DNA from: Porogramme epimiltina
Lineage: Eukaryota; Basidiomycota; Agaricomycetes; Polyporales; Polyporaceae
Assembly: GCA_900155495.1 (NCBI GenBank)
Contig: FTLJ01000689.1
Location: forward strand, 57,814 to 121,813
Direction: 5' to 3'
Length of the DNA: 64,000 nucleotides
A program made the translations under genes and the position numbers. Positions 11,895-23,430 of this stretch are shown in pieces. Numbering within the stretch: the stretch's first letter is position 1; each line of letters opens with the position of its first letter. The notes beneath the pieces are model-generated. The model was not told the DNA's origin and ran no database searches. It saw only the letters and a list, made by a program, of their open reading frames with translations.

Positions 11895-12702
11895 TAGACA
11901 AAAGGGTGTTGTAATTGGTCATGATTATCAATGGCAACACTGCAAACTAATCGGGCTTACTTTGAGAGTGATGCGAACGTTAGTGAGATATGGTATTGGT
12001 GAAAAGGCCAGATATACATGAGCGTGCACACGTAGGCCGGTCAGAACACGGCTCTCTTATGCCCGTACGAACGCTGCGACGTCACTGCTGGCGCTGCAGT
12101 GGGCAGGTGCCACTGAGTGGAGTAGGTGTGCTGCATGACGGTGCCGCAGGCTGACGAAATGATAACATCCTCGAGGGCCATGCTTCGCAAAGCTCCACCT
12201 TTTCCGCGCTCAACGTACTATATGACATAGCGGTGAACGAGAAACAAGAAACTCACCCTCGATGTGGCAGTTTGCACCCTTGCCCTTGAGGCTTCAAGAC
12301 AGATGACCGCAGTGGGAATAGCCACGTGGACGAGGCCTGCCAGCGGATTTCAAGTTGGCGCCGGACTTGTCTCTCCCAATGATTTGCACGAAGACGCCAC
12401 TAGCCCTTACGGCAAGTACGGGACGAGCTGCTTATATCCTATCCAACGGGTTGGTCAAGGAACATTCAACAATCTCGCCGCAAAGAGCCCGAAGGAGCAG
12501 AACGAAAATGTGCAAGGCGGCCTAGGCCGTGTCTCCACATAATCGAGCTCCGAGTCATTCCCACCCGCGTGCGACGCTGCCCACATGGCGCCATGCACTG
12601 CAATTCTGTCGTGAGTAAGCTCAGTCTCCTATATGAACAAGATTGAGACGTTAGGATAAGCTGTCCTTCGTTCAGGCTAACTGAGCAATAAGATTGTACG
12701 AC
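11895..12702. other. Intergenic between divergent kinase and FMO
   Basis: Two genes point away from each other, so promoters of both are expected here. A possible short first exon of the kinase begins at an ATG near 12020 (minus) and ends at a GTAAGC donor, but its phase does not match. No other gene is seen. Confidence 0.4.
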
Positions 12703-14323
12703 ATGAGCTCATCAACATCGAGTGAGTAGTATTCTGTCTTTGATTCCGACCTTCTGCGCATTGCTAATCTCATCACCATTCAATCGCGACTCTTGATGCA
12801 AACCCGCGCTCAGGAGAGACTGATGGTCCCACTGATTCTGTAGAAGGCGTGGTGAAGCATATCTGCATCATCGGAGTAGGCCCTGTTGGGCTCGGGGCCT
12901 TAAAGGTGGTCAAAGATTCTCCTCAATTCAAAAGTGGTTTGTGGACGGTCACCGCGTTCGAGGCGCGTGATAAGATCGGCGGCATCTGGTATGACATCTA
13001 ACTTTCTCGCGTGCCTCTGGAAGTACACTGATAAATTCATGATCCAGGTATCCTGCACCACCGGACGAGGATCCGCCACTTACCGCACTCTACGATTCGC
13101 TAACAGCGAACACACCACACCCGTTCATGTGCTATACATCCTTCCTCTACCCGCCTTCGACACCGATATATCCGCCAGCAACGACTGTGCTCAAGTACAT
13201 CCATGACTTCGCGGAGCATTTCAACTTAACGCCTCACATTCGACTCAGCACACCCGTCCGGGCCGCGCACTGGAACCCATCTTCGAGCAAGTGGGAAGTC
13301 ACTACTTCTAGTGCTGAAGGAGAAGAGACCCAGCCATTCGATCTCGTCCTCGTCGCGAACGGCCATTTCCGTGTCCCTCGTTTTCCACAGACCGCTGGCC
13401 TCACGGCATGGATCACCAAAGGGAAGGTCACACATACAGCATTTTATCGCCGTCCGGAAGATTTCGCGGAGAAGAAGATTCTGGTCGTAGGCGGGGCCTA
13501 CAGCGGACAAGATGTCGCGTCAGAAACACGCCCCTTTGCCGCGCAGGTCATTCACTCTATCACCGACGCGACCCCTGAGGACCGCGACGGCGGAAAGTTC
13601 AAGCTGCGTGGACGCGTCGCCGAGTACTTGGACGCCGACGAAGGGAGAGTCGTCTTCGTGGACGGCTCGACCGACAGCGGCATCGACCACGTTGTCGCCG
13701 CCACCGGTTACCAATTCAACTTCCCGTTCCTCTCCGAGCCAGAGGTCGTACCCACCATGCCCGCGCAGGTCCCGCCAATCCCACCAGTCCTGCACAACAC
13801 AACCTACCACATCTTCCCGATGGCAAAGCACATGTTCCCCCTTGTTACGTCCTACCCACCATCTAGCATGGCGTTCCTTGGTCTCCCTTTGCGCGTAGCA
13901 CCCTTCCCACTCGCCGAGGTCCAAGCACAAGCAGCGCTCAAGGTGTTCGCGGACCCGACCACTCTCGATCTCGCGCGAGAGGCGGATGTCGTACGCATGC
14001 GGTACAAGGCCTTCCGCGAGGAGCTCAGCGCCAAGTCCCAGGGTCGAGACATCGACATCGCGATCGCCGACGCGTGGTTCCGCTTCGAGTTCAAAGAGAT
14101 GTTCGACTACCGCGACGAGCTGTACGAGTTCGTCGGAGATCCGTACCGGATTACACAGTCGGAGCGCGACCTGTTCGCAGAGAAGGACTCCGTGCGCGAG
14201 CAGTGGCGCGCGATTGAAAGGGCTGGGGAGGCGGAGGAGTGGCTGCGCGGCGTCGGAGCGGGCGCGAATCCAGCGCAGGAGTGGGAAGATCATATGTGGA
14301 AAGTATATCATCGCTCTGTTTAA
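12703..14323 (+). CDS. Flavin-containing monooxygenase (FMO-like)
   Basis: A 489-residue protein from three exons: 12703-12721, 12814-12988 and 13048-14323, all with clean GT-AG junctions and matching phases. The FAD-binding GVGPVG is at residues 27-32 in HICIIGVGPVGLGALKVV. The NADPH-binding VGGAYSG is near residues 212-218. Between them KGKVTHTAFYRRPEDF occupies the place of the FMO signature (FxGxxxHxxxY/F), with the His and aromatic kept. VVAATGYQFNFPFL matches the ATGY motif. The enzyme should use FAD, NADPH and O2 to oxygenate a soft nucleophile (N or S) in the cytosol. The C-terminal 100 residues are acidic and helical, as in other fungal members. The substrate is unknown, and no neighbouring gene suggests a pathway. 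Confidence 0.94.
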
Positions 14324-14803
14324 GGTAATAAGTCCTAGGCTCAGTGTCGCTTTTGAGCGATGCCCCGAGACATACTCAAATCGAGATGGTACTAGTACAT
14401 CCACCCCGTCTTTTGGCGGGTCGTACTGGTTCGTGAGCGGGGTCTCGTGGCATATTTATGCGTGGTCTTCTGCTCTATCTATCTTCATACTTCTTGATGG
14501 CGACCCGCGAAGTTCGAAGTCTAAATATTCGAATTCTCTGCCATTCAGTGCTGGGCCGCAGTAAGATTTCACGTGACCGTGGCGCGTGCCAGTCGCGTCG
14601 GCTCCAGTGGCAGCGTCTCCCGCATTCCTCATCGCTACCTCTTCCAGTCGCTTTGCTCCGCGCTCTTTACCCTTTCTCCGGCACAAACTCAACCCACGAA
14701 ACATTTATCTGCGAAGAGAATCGCAGAAAGTGTGCGGGACTCAGCGTTTCGGTAGGCCTGAGCGCATACAGCCTGCCCTGCACTCCTAATCTAGAGCACC
14801 TAG
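14324..14803. other. Intergenic, promoter side of PHD/chromodomain gene
   Basis: Tandem gene arrangement. Short pyrimidine-rich tracts precede the next ATG at 14804. No gene is seen. Confidence 0.4.
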
Positions 14804-17630
14804 ATGAACTCTTCCGTGCCTCAACAGTATCCGCCGCATCCGCTACAGCATCCCCCACAGCATCCCCCACATCCACAACTACCAGCGCAGTCATGGAGGC
14901 CGCAAGTGCCGCCTCCTCCACATGCACAACCGCCGCATATCCAGCCTCAGCCTGAGTCGCGACAACGCGCGCATGACCCCTTTCGAGAGCTCGAGCTCAA
15001 GCTCGTCACCGCACTCGATGGACACAGTTCCAGCACCTCAGCACGCCTCGACCGCGTGGAGATAGCCCTTGGGGCTTTCTCGAAGACCACCAATGATGCG
15101 GTGAGAATGGCGACCGCGGCGATGCAGGAGATGAAAGACGTGGTGCAAGCGGCGAACACGGCGCGGCAGGAGACGAAAGATAACTTTGAGAAGATACAAA
15201 CCTTCCTCTTTCACGCAACAAAGCACACTCTCACCAAGTCTGAGCGTCTTGAGCACATCTTGGGCAACGCGGCGGACGGGACGGGTGGCGTGGCAGGCAC
15301 GACAACGGTTATGGGGCGCATCGAGCAACTCGAGCGCGCAATTTTGGAGCTTGCGGAGACGGTTGGGGATCCTGACGCTGCTCGCGCCACTGTGGTACGT
15401 CATGAAGTCGCTATCAACACCAGCCCTATCCTGCGCCCTATGGCCGACATTGGCGTCGACGCCCTCGACCTCATCCCCTTTGTCGAGCGTACCGATGCCG
15501 GCGTACAATCAGAGCGCCCGCAAATGGTCGAGGCGGAAGTGGAAACGCAGCTCGAAGACTTGCGTCAGGAAACTCCTGCATCGTACGGATTGTCGACAGG
15601 GTCCCGGACGATCTTTGCGTCTTCCCCAGAGCCCCCGCGAGGTCCGTCGTCGTTGCGCAACCTCGCAAGTGCGAGTCATTCCTGATGACCGCGTGTCTCC
15701 AGTCATGAAACCCTTTTTCTCCACTACCGTATACGCCTCTCAGCCACTGGCTCCTGCAAAATGGACACCTCAAGACGAAGATAGTGGTCAGTTTAGGCGT
15801 CTTTGTGACATACGATCGTTCTAAACCCACTCATCCCATCAATATATGCAGACTATTCCAGCTCTCAAAGGTCAAGTGACGCTGGCTCGCCCTTACCTTT
15901 CTTCGGTCACCCCAGCTCCATAGGGCATATGGCGATACTGAAGCCCACCAGCTCGTCTACGAGTTCCTTCTGTGACGAACAGGAAATCCGACACTCCCTC
16001 AGGGATGAGATGGATAGCTCCCCGTCTCAAACGCACCTACCTATGGTGACGGTGCAGCCGCAAAACGTCTCGCATCAAGGCACGGAATCGCTCTCCCCAA
16101 CCGCAGTGTCGGGTTCCATAACAGAGGAGACATTATCCACCCCCAAGGCATCCAATATTCCTCTTCTCGCCACGTCACCTCGTCCCTGCGGCACTGGCAC
16201 CTTCGTTCCAAGCGACACCAGCCCAGTCCGCCCCCCTATATCACCCATTCCCCCCAGCACAACGCATGGCAGGACTCTTTCGGGCTCTTCTCTTACTTCG
16301 CTTTCTAGTGCCCCCTCTGCGCTGAGGCAAGACGGTCCCCCATCCTCTCCACCTCCATCACAGGAGGACCATCAGGGGGCTTCCAGGCCTATAGTGCGCC
16401 AGCGCACGGCTTCACTGTCTTCAATGTCTTCCTTGTCCTCGCTTGCGACTAGCGCTCTGTCCACGGCACCGGCCCCACAGACCCGACTACTCCGTTCCCA
16501 GAAACTATCAGCAAGCACAGGTAGCGCCAGCATGGCGAACGTCAAGGCGGAGAAAGGGGACACGCTCACACGTCCAGCGAAGAGGCGCAAGACGATGGGG
16601 ACAACTCAAGAACTCAGGTTCGAGCCCAGCGAGCCGATTTCTCGGAAGGGCGGATCCGCCAAGATCGCGCGTCCAGCTACCCGAAACCGAAAAGGACGCA
16701 AAAACCAGACGCTGCACATCACCCCTGTGATAGAGCCGAAGGAGCTTCCCTCGTCCTCACCGCAGACAAGCCCGTCGAAGAGGAAACGGTACCAGGTGCC
16801 ACGTATCGGGACGGACTGCCCGTGGCCGGATATGATAGCAGGAGATGAGATGTATCGGCGACAAGTACGTCATTTGTTTCCGGCATACCCGAGCCGTAGA
16901 CTAACCTCGTACTTGTTCGTGCAGATGGTGGCTTGCGATAAGTACGTGGTTCATGCGTTCATGCATGCAGCGAGGATGTTTACCCCGGTGTAGTTGCCAA
17001 GGCTGGTATCATTTTGGGTGCGTAGGCCTCGCTAAAGGAGACCCGCGCCTGGAGCCGGATGTACCTTTCCTATGCCCTCCGTGCGAAACGTCCCAGTACG
17101 TCGTCCCCGATCTTCTCCTCGCGTCATAGTTGCTAATCCACTACCCCTAGAGAAATATGTGTGTGCTCCTCGACACTTCGTAGATTCTCCCAGCGACTGA
17201 CCATGTTCCAGCTGAACAGCGCCGCAACGTCAAGTATCAGGACGCCGCATGTCTACGACCAGACTGCGACCATCCCGGAAGTGCGGAAGATACACACGAA
17301 TACTTTGTCGAGCGTATTATCGGCCGACGTCCGTACATACCGGAGTTCGACAGCGAGTTCGTCAAAGAACCCCCTGAGTTTATGTGGCTCGTCAAGTGGG
17401 ACGGGTAAGCCGACCTTCCTCTCACATCTCTGTTGCAGAGCGATGATAATGCTCACTTTGCTCATAGATACAAAGCATTCCGCGCGACATGGGAACCTCC
17501 GCAGGACCATGGCGAGGGCGAGCGCTTCATCGAGGAGTTCGAGCTCGCCGCGGAAATCGAGGGGCGCGACCTTTCAAATCCCGAGAAGGCGGTCGTCCTC
17601 AACGAGGCTGCCGCGGCAGGCTGGGGTTGA
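14804..17630 (+). CDS. PHD-finger and chromodomain chromatin protein
   Basis: A multi-exon nuclear protein. The N-terminus is Pro/Gln/His-rich and followed by a helical, probably coiled-coil part (ELELKLVTALDG to LTKSERLEHILG). Introns at about 15669 and 15786 join it to a long Ser/Pro-rich disordered region with basic patches (RPAKRRKTMG, PSKRKRYQVPRI), likely nuclear localisation signals. A PHD finger follows near 16810-17090: the first zinc ligand is in DCPWPDM, then VACDNCQGWYHFGCVGL and FLCPPC. Near 17280-17490 comes a chromodomain: YFVERIIG, FMWLVKWDGY and TWEPP keep the three aromatic-cage positions. It ends AAAAGWG-stop at 17630. PHD fingers and chromodomains read histone-tail methylation, so the protein probably recruits or tethers a histone-modifying complex. 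Single-domain members are common; this order with a long linker is less so. Confidence 0.88.
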
Positions 17631-18347
17631 ACCTCCGCAGTGCGCAGAAGTGAACACCATTGTCTTCGAGTCGAGAGAGATACCCTACGTCCCCCCTTCT
17701 ACGTAATCTTTTACCCTATTCTGATCTGGTCTTCGCCGTCGTATCGCTGAATAATCGCATTATGCTCCCCAGATAGTCATGTCTTGTAGCATACCGGCCG
17801 TGAACGATACAGCTCTGGCCACATTCTCGAGGTCTTCAACTCTTGAGGTTTCCCCCTTTTGGAGGTAGGAACCTACGTACTTACATTAGTACTGTAGTAT
17901 GCTCCACGTGCCTAGAAAGTGCTTTACGACCACTTCGCAAGCTCGATCTCCCCATCTCTAGTTATGGTACAGTTAAGGTAGTGGACGCCAATGGCATTGT
18001 TCTGTAGTTCTCTATGGGCAGTGCCAAGCGCCGCTCAAAAGAGCGCCTCCAATGCGTTGACCGAATGCGCTACAGCGCTCTTAAGGTGCCTATACTTAGA
18101 TCCAATAGTTTAATATCCCGATATCTGTGCTATTGAACCTGCTAGCACCGTTTCACCGGGGGGTAAGAGATGCCCGAATGTGCCGAGACGCAGCGAGTCG
18201 AAGTTACTAGAAAGAGCCCGACATGCTTACCATATACTACCGCCGGTGGCTCGGGACATCTCTCACCTGCTGACTATCACTACTTAATTCTCAATTCCAT
18301 CGTCCTTCCCCCACTACACTTGACGGATCTCTCACTCGTTGCTCTGC
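17631..18347. other. Intergenic, no gene seen
   Basis: Tandem arrangement of two rightward genes. No RNA gene, repeat or plausible exon was found. Confidence 0.4.
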
Positions 18348-20214
18348 ATGTCGGACGGAAGGGGCATGCCCCTCCTGAGCGGCCCCCCACCAGAATATAC
18401 CGCCAACGAACCCGCTTGTCGCAAGTGCAACAAGGAGTTTAACATTCTCTTCGCGCGATCGCGGAAATGCAACCACTGTGGTCAGTCGGAGCGCCTTCTT
18501 TACGTTCTCCTTGTGCATGACGTCGATGGTGTGCAGGATACTCTTACTGCCACTCGTGCACCGACTATCAGGCGTTGATGCCGCGGCGGGCGGATGGGGG
18601 CATTGGAGGTGACCCAGGGAGCACAAGAGGGTATGACCCTATGCCTGTGTGCGCATTATGCATAGAGATGCTTCAAAGTAAGTTGCTCTTTGACACTCGT
18701 GCGGGTGACCGGCGTGTGTTGAGGGCCGCAAGCGTGCAGTCACAGCCGGTGGGAAGGGTCAGCTTAAGCAGCTCCCCATGGCGAAGCTCAAGAAGTACGC
18801 GAAGGCATATAACATCGATGTCGCTGGCATACTAGAGAAGGATGAGTTCATCGACAAACTGGTGGCCGCCAGGGTGAGTTGCTGTCTTTCCGTTGCACTG
18901 CGCGTATACGCCCCATATTCCCCTGTCCGTCCCCCGCAAATCGTTGGATGCACATCCTCACTCGACCTTCCTCTACAGGGCCCTGACGGATGCTTACCTC
19001 GCGACAAAGAGAGTTACTACAGGAAGCATTCACTCCCCAACCGAGCCAGCAATCGGCCCCGAGGCTTCTTTACACGCGCCATGGATGCTATGGCCGGAGA
19101 CCGCAGCTCTTCGGAAACGCCCCCACCGCCCCCTCCTCCGCGACAGTCAGCGCCCGGATCTCAACACACCCGTCAGTACAACTCGCAGTACCAGCAGTAC
19201 CAGCCGCGACAGCGCACAACGTCTGGGCCGAGCAGGTACCACCAACCCCCACGTCAGTCCTTCCCACAGGGGCAGCCACATCCACACTACGCGCACCCAT
19301 CGGGATACATGCCCGGCTACCAGCCCGGATATCCAGGACCTCAGCCCGCTTACCCCGCGGGATACTACCAACCCGGTTACCCGCCTGGATACGCGCCGCA
19401 AGCATCCCGGCCGTCCCAGACGCCGCGTCCCCGCTCCGACAACGTCCCCCCGCCAGGCGGTGCAAGCCGACCGCGAGCAGCATCTATGTCATCCACCCCT
19501 CGCGCGACGTCACCCGCGCGCCCGGTTGTCGTGCCAAGCATCGACGAGCTGCTTGAGATGTCCGACGAACAGCTTGGCGCACTGTCGGTCGGCTCGCTCA
19601 AGGAAGTCCTGTTCAAGAATCATGTGACCGCGCGGATGGTCGTCGAGAAGAGCGAGCTCGTCGAGCGCGTACGGACGCTCGTAGACGAAGAGCGCGCCGA
19701 GCGTGAGCGCAAGGAGGCCGAGGAGGCCGCGGAGCGTGCACAGGAGGAGGAGGAGCGGCGTGAGCGTGAGCGGGAGGCGGCGCGGGCGCGGGCAGGGCCG
19801 TCGCACCAGACAACGGTAGAGGACGCGGAGGACGAGGATTCCGGCCGGCCTGCCCAGTCGGCTGCCTCATCAATGCCACGCCCCCAAGCTCCAACTCCAC
19901 CCCCTCCGTCGTCGTCGCCACCGGCAAACGCGGCTCCCAAGATGACCCCGAAGGCACAGGCGATGGCGTCAAGGTTGGAGCGCACGGGGCTGTGCGTGAT
20001 CTGCCAGGACGAGGAGGCAAATATTGCGATCGTGGATTGCGGGTGAGTTTCCTCCTTTTCCAATCATCATGTGCAGCACTAACACGATCGGCTCAGACAT
20101 CTAGCAATGTGCCGTGCATGCTCTGATTTGATCATGAACTCCACCCGTGAATGTCCACTTTGTCGTACGCGGATCGTCACGGAGAGCCGCCTGCTCCGGA
20201 TCTTCAAGTCATGA
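18348..20214 (+). CDS. FYVE-like/RING E3 ubiquitin ligase, CARP-like
   Basis: Begins MSDGRGMPLLSG at 18348. A zinc finger of FYVE type starts at CRKCNKEFNILF; the second and third ligand pairs are CNHCGYSYCHSC (across an intron near 18480) and CALC. It lacks the R(R/K)HHCR block of lipid-binding FYVE domains. A short SAP-like helix pair follows (LKQLPMAKLKKYAKAYNI). A Pro/Gln/Tyr-rich linker carries PGY repeats. A second SAP-like segment (IDELLEMSDEQLGALSVGSL) and an E/R-rich helix lead into the RING finger CVICQDEEANIAIVDCGH, MCRACSDL, CPLCRTRI, ending RIFKS-stop at 20214. The order FYVE-like, SAP-like, RING matches metazoan RNF34/RFFL. It should transfer ubiquitin with an E2, perhaps at endosomes or the vacuole. 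The last intron (from about 20043) splits the RING. Confidence 0.9.
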
Positions 20215-21396
20215 GGCTTTAGGTACTCGTGCTCTTACGTTCATTTTATATTGGGATCGTCGATGTTATTGCATGCATGCTTTGCTGCGTTGGCTGTATT
20301 GTACGTTATAGTGTAATCCACATGACTTATTACCTCAGACGTTTCTCCATCGTATGCTCTACATGGGTCGATGGTGGCAAGGGGTACTCCACACATCTAC
20401 TAACACGCCTTTCCTTCTGCAAGATGCATACCCCCTCTGGACGCGGGACAACTCCTCGGGCCTCGGACGTACCTCAAATGGAAGTCCGGCACCACGTCGG
20501 CGGCTCATGGAATTCCACCTCCTGTGCCGAGGCAACGCGTTAGTCAGTAACCACGGCCCTCCGAAAATGGCCACGGACCGACCAAAGGGCACCATGTCGG
20601 CAGCGTTGCAGAACGCAATGGTCGGGAACGGAGGGGTGATTGCATGGTACTACTTCCATGCCTTTGGCCAGTTTACTCAGTGGTTGACGATACTTCACAG
20701 GCACAGCTGACTCGTGTGGCTGTACACCGACTGCGCACCGTTATCCTCAGTCCCGAGCATGCACTGAAGAGTCCACAGGCCTACCGGAAACGAAGGTCTC
20801 GTCGAGTTACATTTCCAGGTCTTCGCGAGTCCTCTGGCATCCCTTATCACTCTCGTAGACCATTACAGCCCGGCTCGAGGCCCTGCACTCACGGTGTTCC
20901 TACCTGCCACCCAGAAGCGGCCTGCGGTTAGCCACAATGCTCGCTTGCAAATCAACACTTGAACTATGTGTTGCTATCCCGGTCGGTCGCCGATCGGGGT
21001 ATCGAACTGCCTACACTCGCGCCGCAGAGACTCACAATGTGCCATGGTGAGCTTTACTATCTCCGTTTAGACGGCGCGGGACCTCACTAGACGTAATCGC
21101 AGCGTTGCATGGTATGCGAGTTACGCTTACGGGCCACTCTATCGAACGTGATACCAGCGGACCACCTCTTCTCCGCTCGCATGTACCGGCGAGAACCCGC
21201 AGGTCCTGGTCGACGTTGAATCATTGGTGAGGCAATTGCTCTCACAACGATCCTTCGAGTGACTCAAAGGCGCGGACGGTGACGCCCGATTATACCCCGA
21301 CCAGACCCCACGTACTTGTTAGCCCTACTTATAGCTCGAAGCAAGACCTCTGCGCATCATCAAAACGTCTACGACCTCTCCTTCAACACAACAACT
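20215..21396. other. Intergenic, 1.2 kb, no gene seen
   Basis: A frame of 118 codons at 20354-20710 has no recognisable motif and no codon bias; I do not call it. The rest is short frames only. Confidence 0.4.
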
Positions 21397-22920
21397 ATGG
21401 GGCCCAGCCCCCGCTCCCCCGACGCGCCTTGGCCGACATCGCCGTTTATCCGCCCTCGCGGGTGTGCACGTCTCTCCGATCTGCCTAGGAGGCATGAGTA
21501 TCGGCGACAAGTGGGCTGACAAGGGCTTCGGGGCGATGGATAAGGAGTCCAGCTTCAAGCTCCTCGACGCCTTCTACGACGCAGGAGGCAACTTCATCGA
21601 CACAGCGAACAACTACCAGGACGAGAGCTCTGAGGAGTTCATTGGGGAATGGATGGAGACGCGCGGGGTGCGGGACCAGATGGTCATAGCCACCAAGGTG
21701 AGAGATACCATGTGGTTGTAGCGCTGATCGTGACTTATTCCTTGTTCGCCTACTAGTTTACCACGAACTTCAAGCGGGGACGCGACGACATTAAGCAGAA
21801 GACCGCATACACGGGGAATAGTACGAAGTCCCTCCACATCTCCGTCGAGGCATCGTTGAAGAAGCTCCGGTCTTCGTACATCGACATCCTGTACGTCCAC
21901 TGGGTACGTCAGAGCATTCTAGGACATTTCATGCTGAGGATTTACGATACGCTGTCTAGTGGGACTATACAACCAGTATAGAGGAGCTCATGAATAGCCT
22001 CCACGGACTCGTGATGGCGGGGAAGGTGCTCTATGTTGTATGTTCTCTACCTAGTGCTTCCAATAGCATATACTCAACTCTCTCTCTCCCCCCTAGGGCG
22101 CCTCCGACACGCCCGCATGGGTCGTCTCCCGCGCGAACCAATACGCACGCGACCACGGCAAGACGCCATTCTCGATCTACTCCGGCCAGTGATGCGTGCT
22201 CCAGCGCGAGTTCGAAAGCGAGATCATCCCGATGGCGCGCAGCGAGGGCATGGCGCTCGCGCCGTGGAATGTACTCGCGTCGGGCAAGATTCGGACAGAC
22301 GAAGAAGAGCAGAAAAGGCATGAGACCGGGGAGCACGGTGCGCTGGAAATGCTCGCACGGTGATCGCAGGTTGACGTTCTGACGTGCTCATCACGCAGGA
22401 CGTGTCGTAAGGGATTGGAACTGGGAGCGCAACGAAACCGAGCGGGCCGTGTGCAAGGTTCTTGAGGAGATCGCGGCCGAGGTTGGCGCGAAGTCGATCC
22501 AGTCCGGTATGTTCGCACGCACGCCATAGTCCGGGATATCCGCTGACGCATGCCTCCGTTCTGATGGTTAGTGGCTATCGCCTACGTGATGCAGAAAACG
22601 GCTTTCGTGTTCCCCATCATCGGGGGGCGCAAAGTAGAGCACATGCTGGCCAATATCGAGGCGCTCTCCGTTGCGCTGACTGACGCTCACCTCAAGAAGA
22701 TTGAGGCCGCCGCGCCATTCGACCCAGGATTCCCCCACTGGTTGACTGTGAGTATTCGATCGACACGTTCAGAGTTCCTGTGCGTTCGGAGATCGCCTTG
22801 ATGCTGACTCACGGACGACAGGGGGACGGCACGGACTACAGCTATCCGTGGAAAAATGGCAGCCTGTGCGACGCGTGGCCGGTCCCACAGGCTATCCGGC
22901 CTTCTCCCTTAGGAGACTGA
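21397..22920 (+). pseudogene. Aryl-alcohol dehydrogenase-type aldo/keto reductase, broken
   Basis: An NADP-dependent aldo/keto reductase of the fungal aryl-alcohol dehydrogenase group. Recognisable are [15 protein letters not shown], the catalytic-Asp/Tyr region [64 protein letters not shown] and the C-terminal FVFPIIGGRKVEHM. It ends PLGD-stop at 22920 after five to six normal introns. Two breaks are visible. The expected Trp codon after FSIYSGQ is TGA (22190-22192), and the frame reads on perfectly afterwards. Also, the frame of the conserved N-terminus ([13 protein letters not shown]) has no ATG: the ATG at 21397 is one base out of phase. A full-length enzyme would have about 380 residues and would reduce aromatic aldehydes in lignin metabolism. 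Confidence 0.85.
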
Positions 22921-23430
22921 TTTACCCTTGCAATGTATCTATATAGCGGTAGGTAGTCACTAAGCATTGTTCCTGTACCTACGGACCGCAATGTATAAAT
23001 GCTTCGACGGAGGCACCCTGTGAGACACGTTCGATGGGACGCCAGTCGTACGACGTTACTAATGCAATATAACCTTCCACGCTCTTCCGGTGCTGTTCGT
23101 GTCCTTTGTTCTATTCAAATTCAAACCTCGAAGAAACAGTGTCCGATTCATTCATTCATTCTATAGGAGACGTAGTACAAAACAAGCACATAAATCACAT
23201 GCATATAAGTAACTGAGTAGTCTGCGCTCTAACAATGTGGTGTATAATATACATACATAGCCCCGGAGAATACACAACACGCACCACAAACACAGCTCCG
23301 CCCATCCCAACCATACGGCGTGACGAACGAATTAATCGGACCCTAGAAAGACTGCACCACTGTCCTCGCTCCGCGCCCCGAACTCAGAGCTTGCCCTTCA
23401 CGGTGACGGGGTACGGCCTCTTCACCAGCC
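22921..23430. other. Intergenic between convergent genes
   Basis: This is the 3' side of both neighbours. It is AT-richer than its surroundings, with a short ATTC repeat near 23150. No gene is seen. Confidence 0.4.

Noticed and set aside
13520..14404. A 294-codon frame antisense to the FMO gene
   Set aside because: It is the mirror of a strongly biased coding exon; the FMO reading has clear motifs and the antisense reading has none.
20354..20710. A 118-codon frame between the RING gene and the AAD relic
   Set aside because: No recognisable motif or neighbouring exon; length is compatible with chance.
20990..21040. A TATCGAACT stretch resembling a tRNA T-loop
   Set aside because: No matching acceptor, D or anticodon stems on either strand.
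22190..22192. TGA read as selenocysteine in the AAD gene
   Set aside because: Fungi of this group lack selenocysteine insertion, and the family has Trp here. A nonsense change is simpler.
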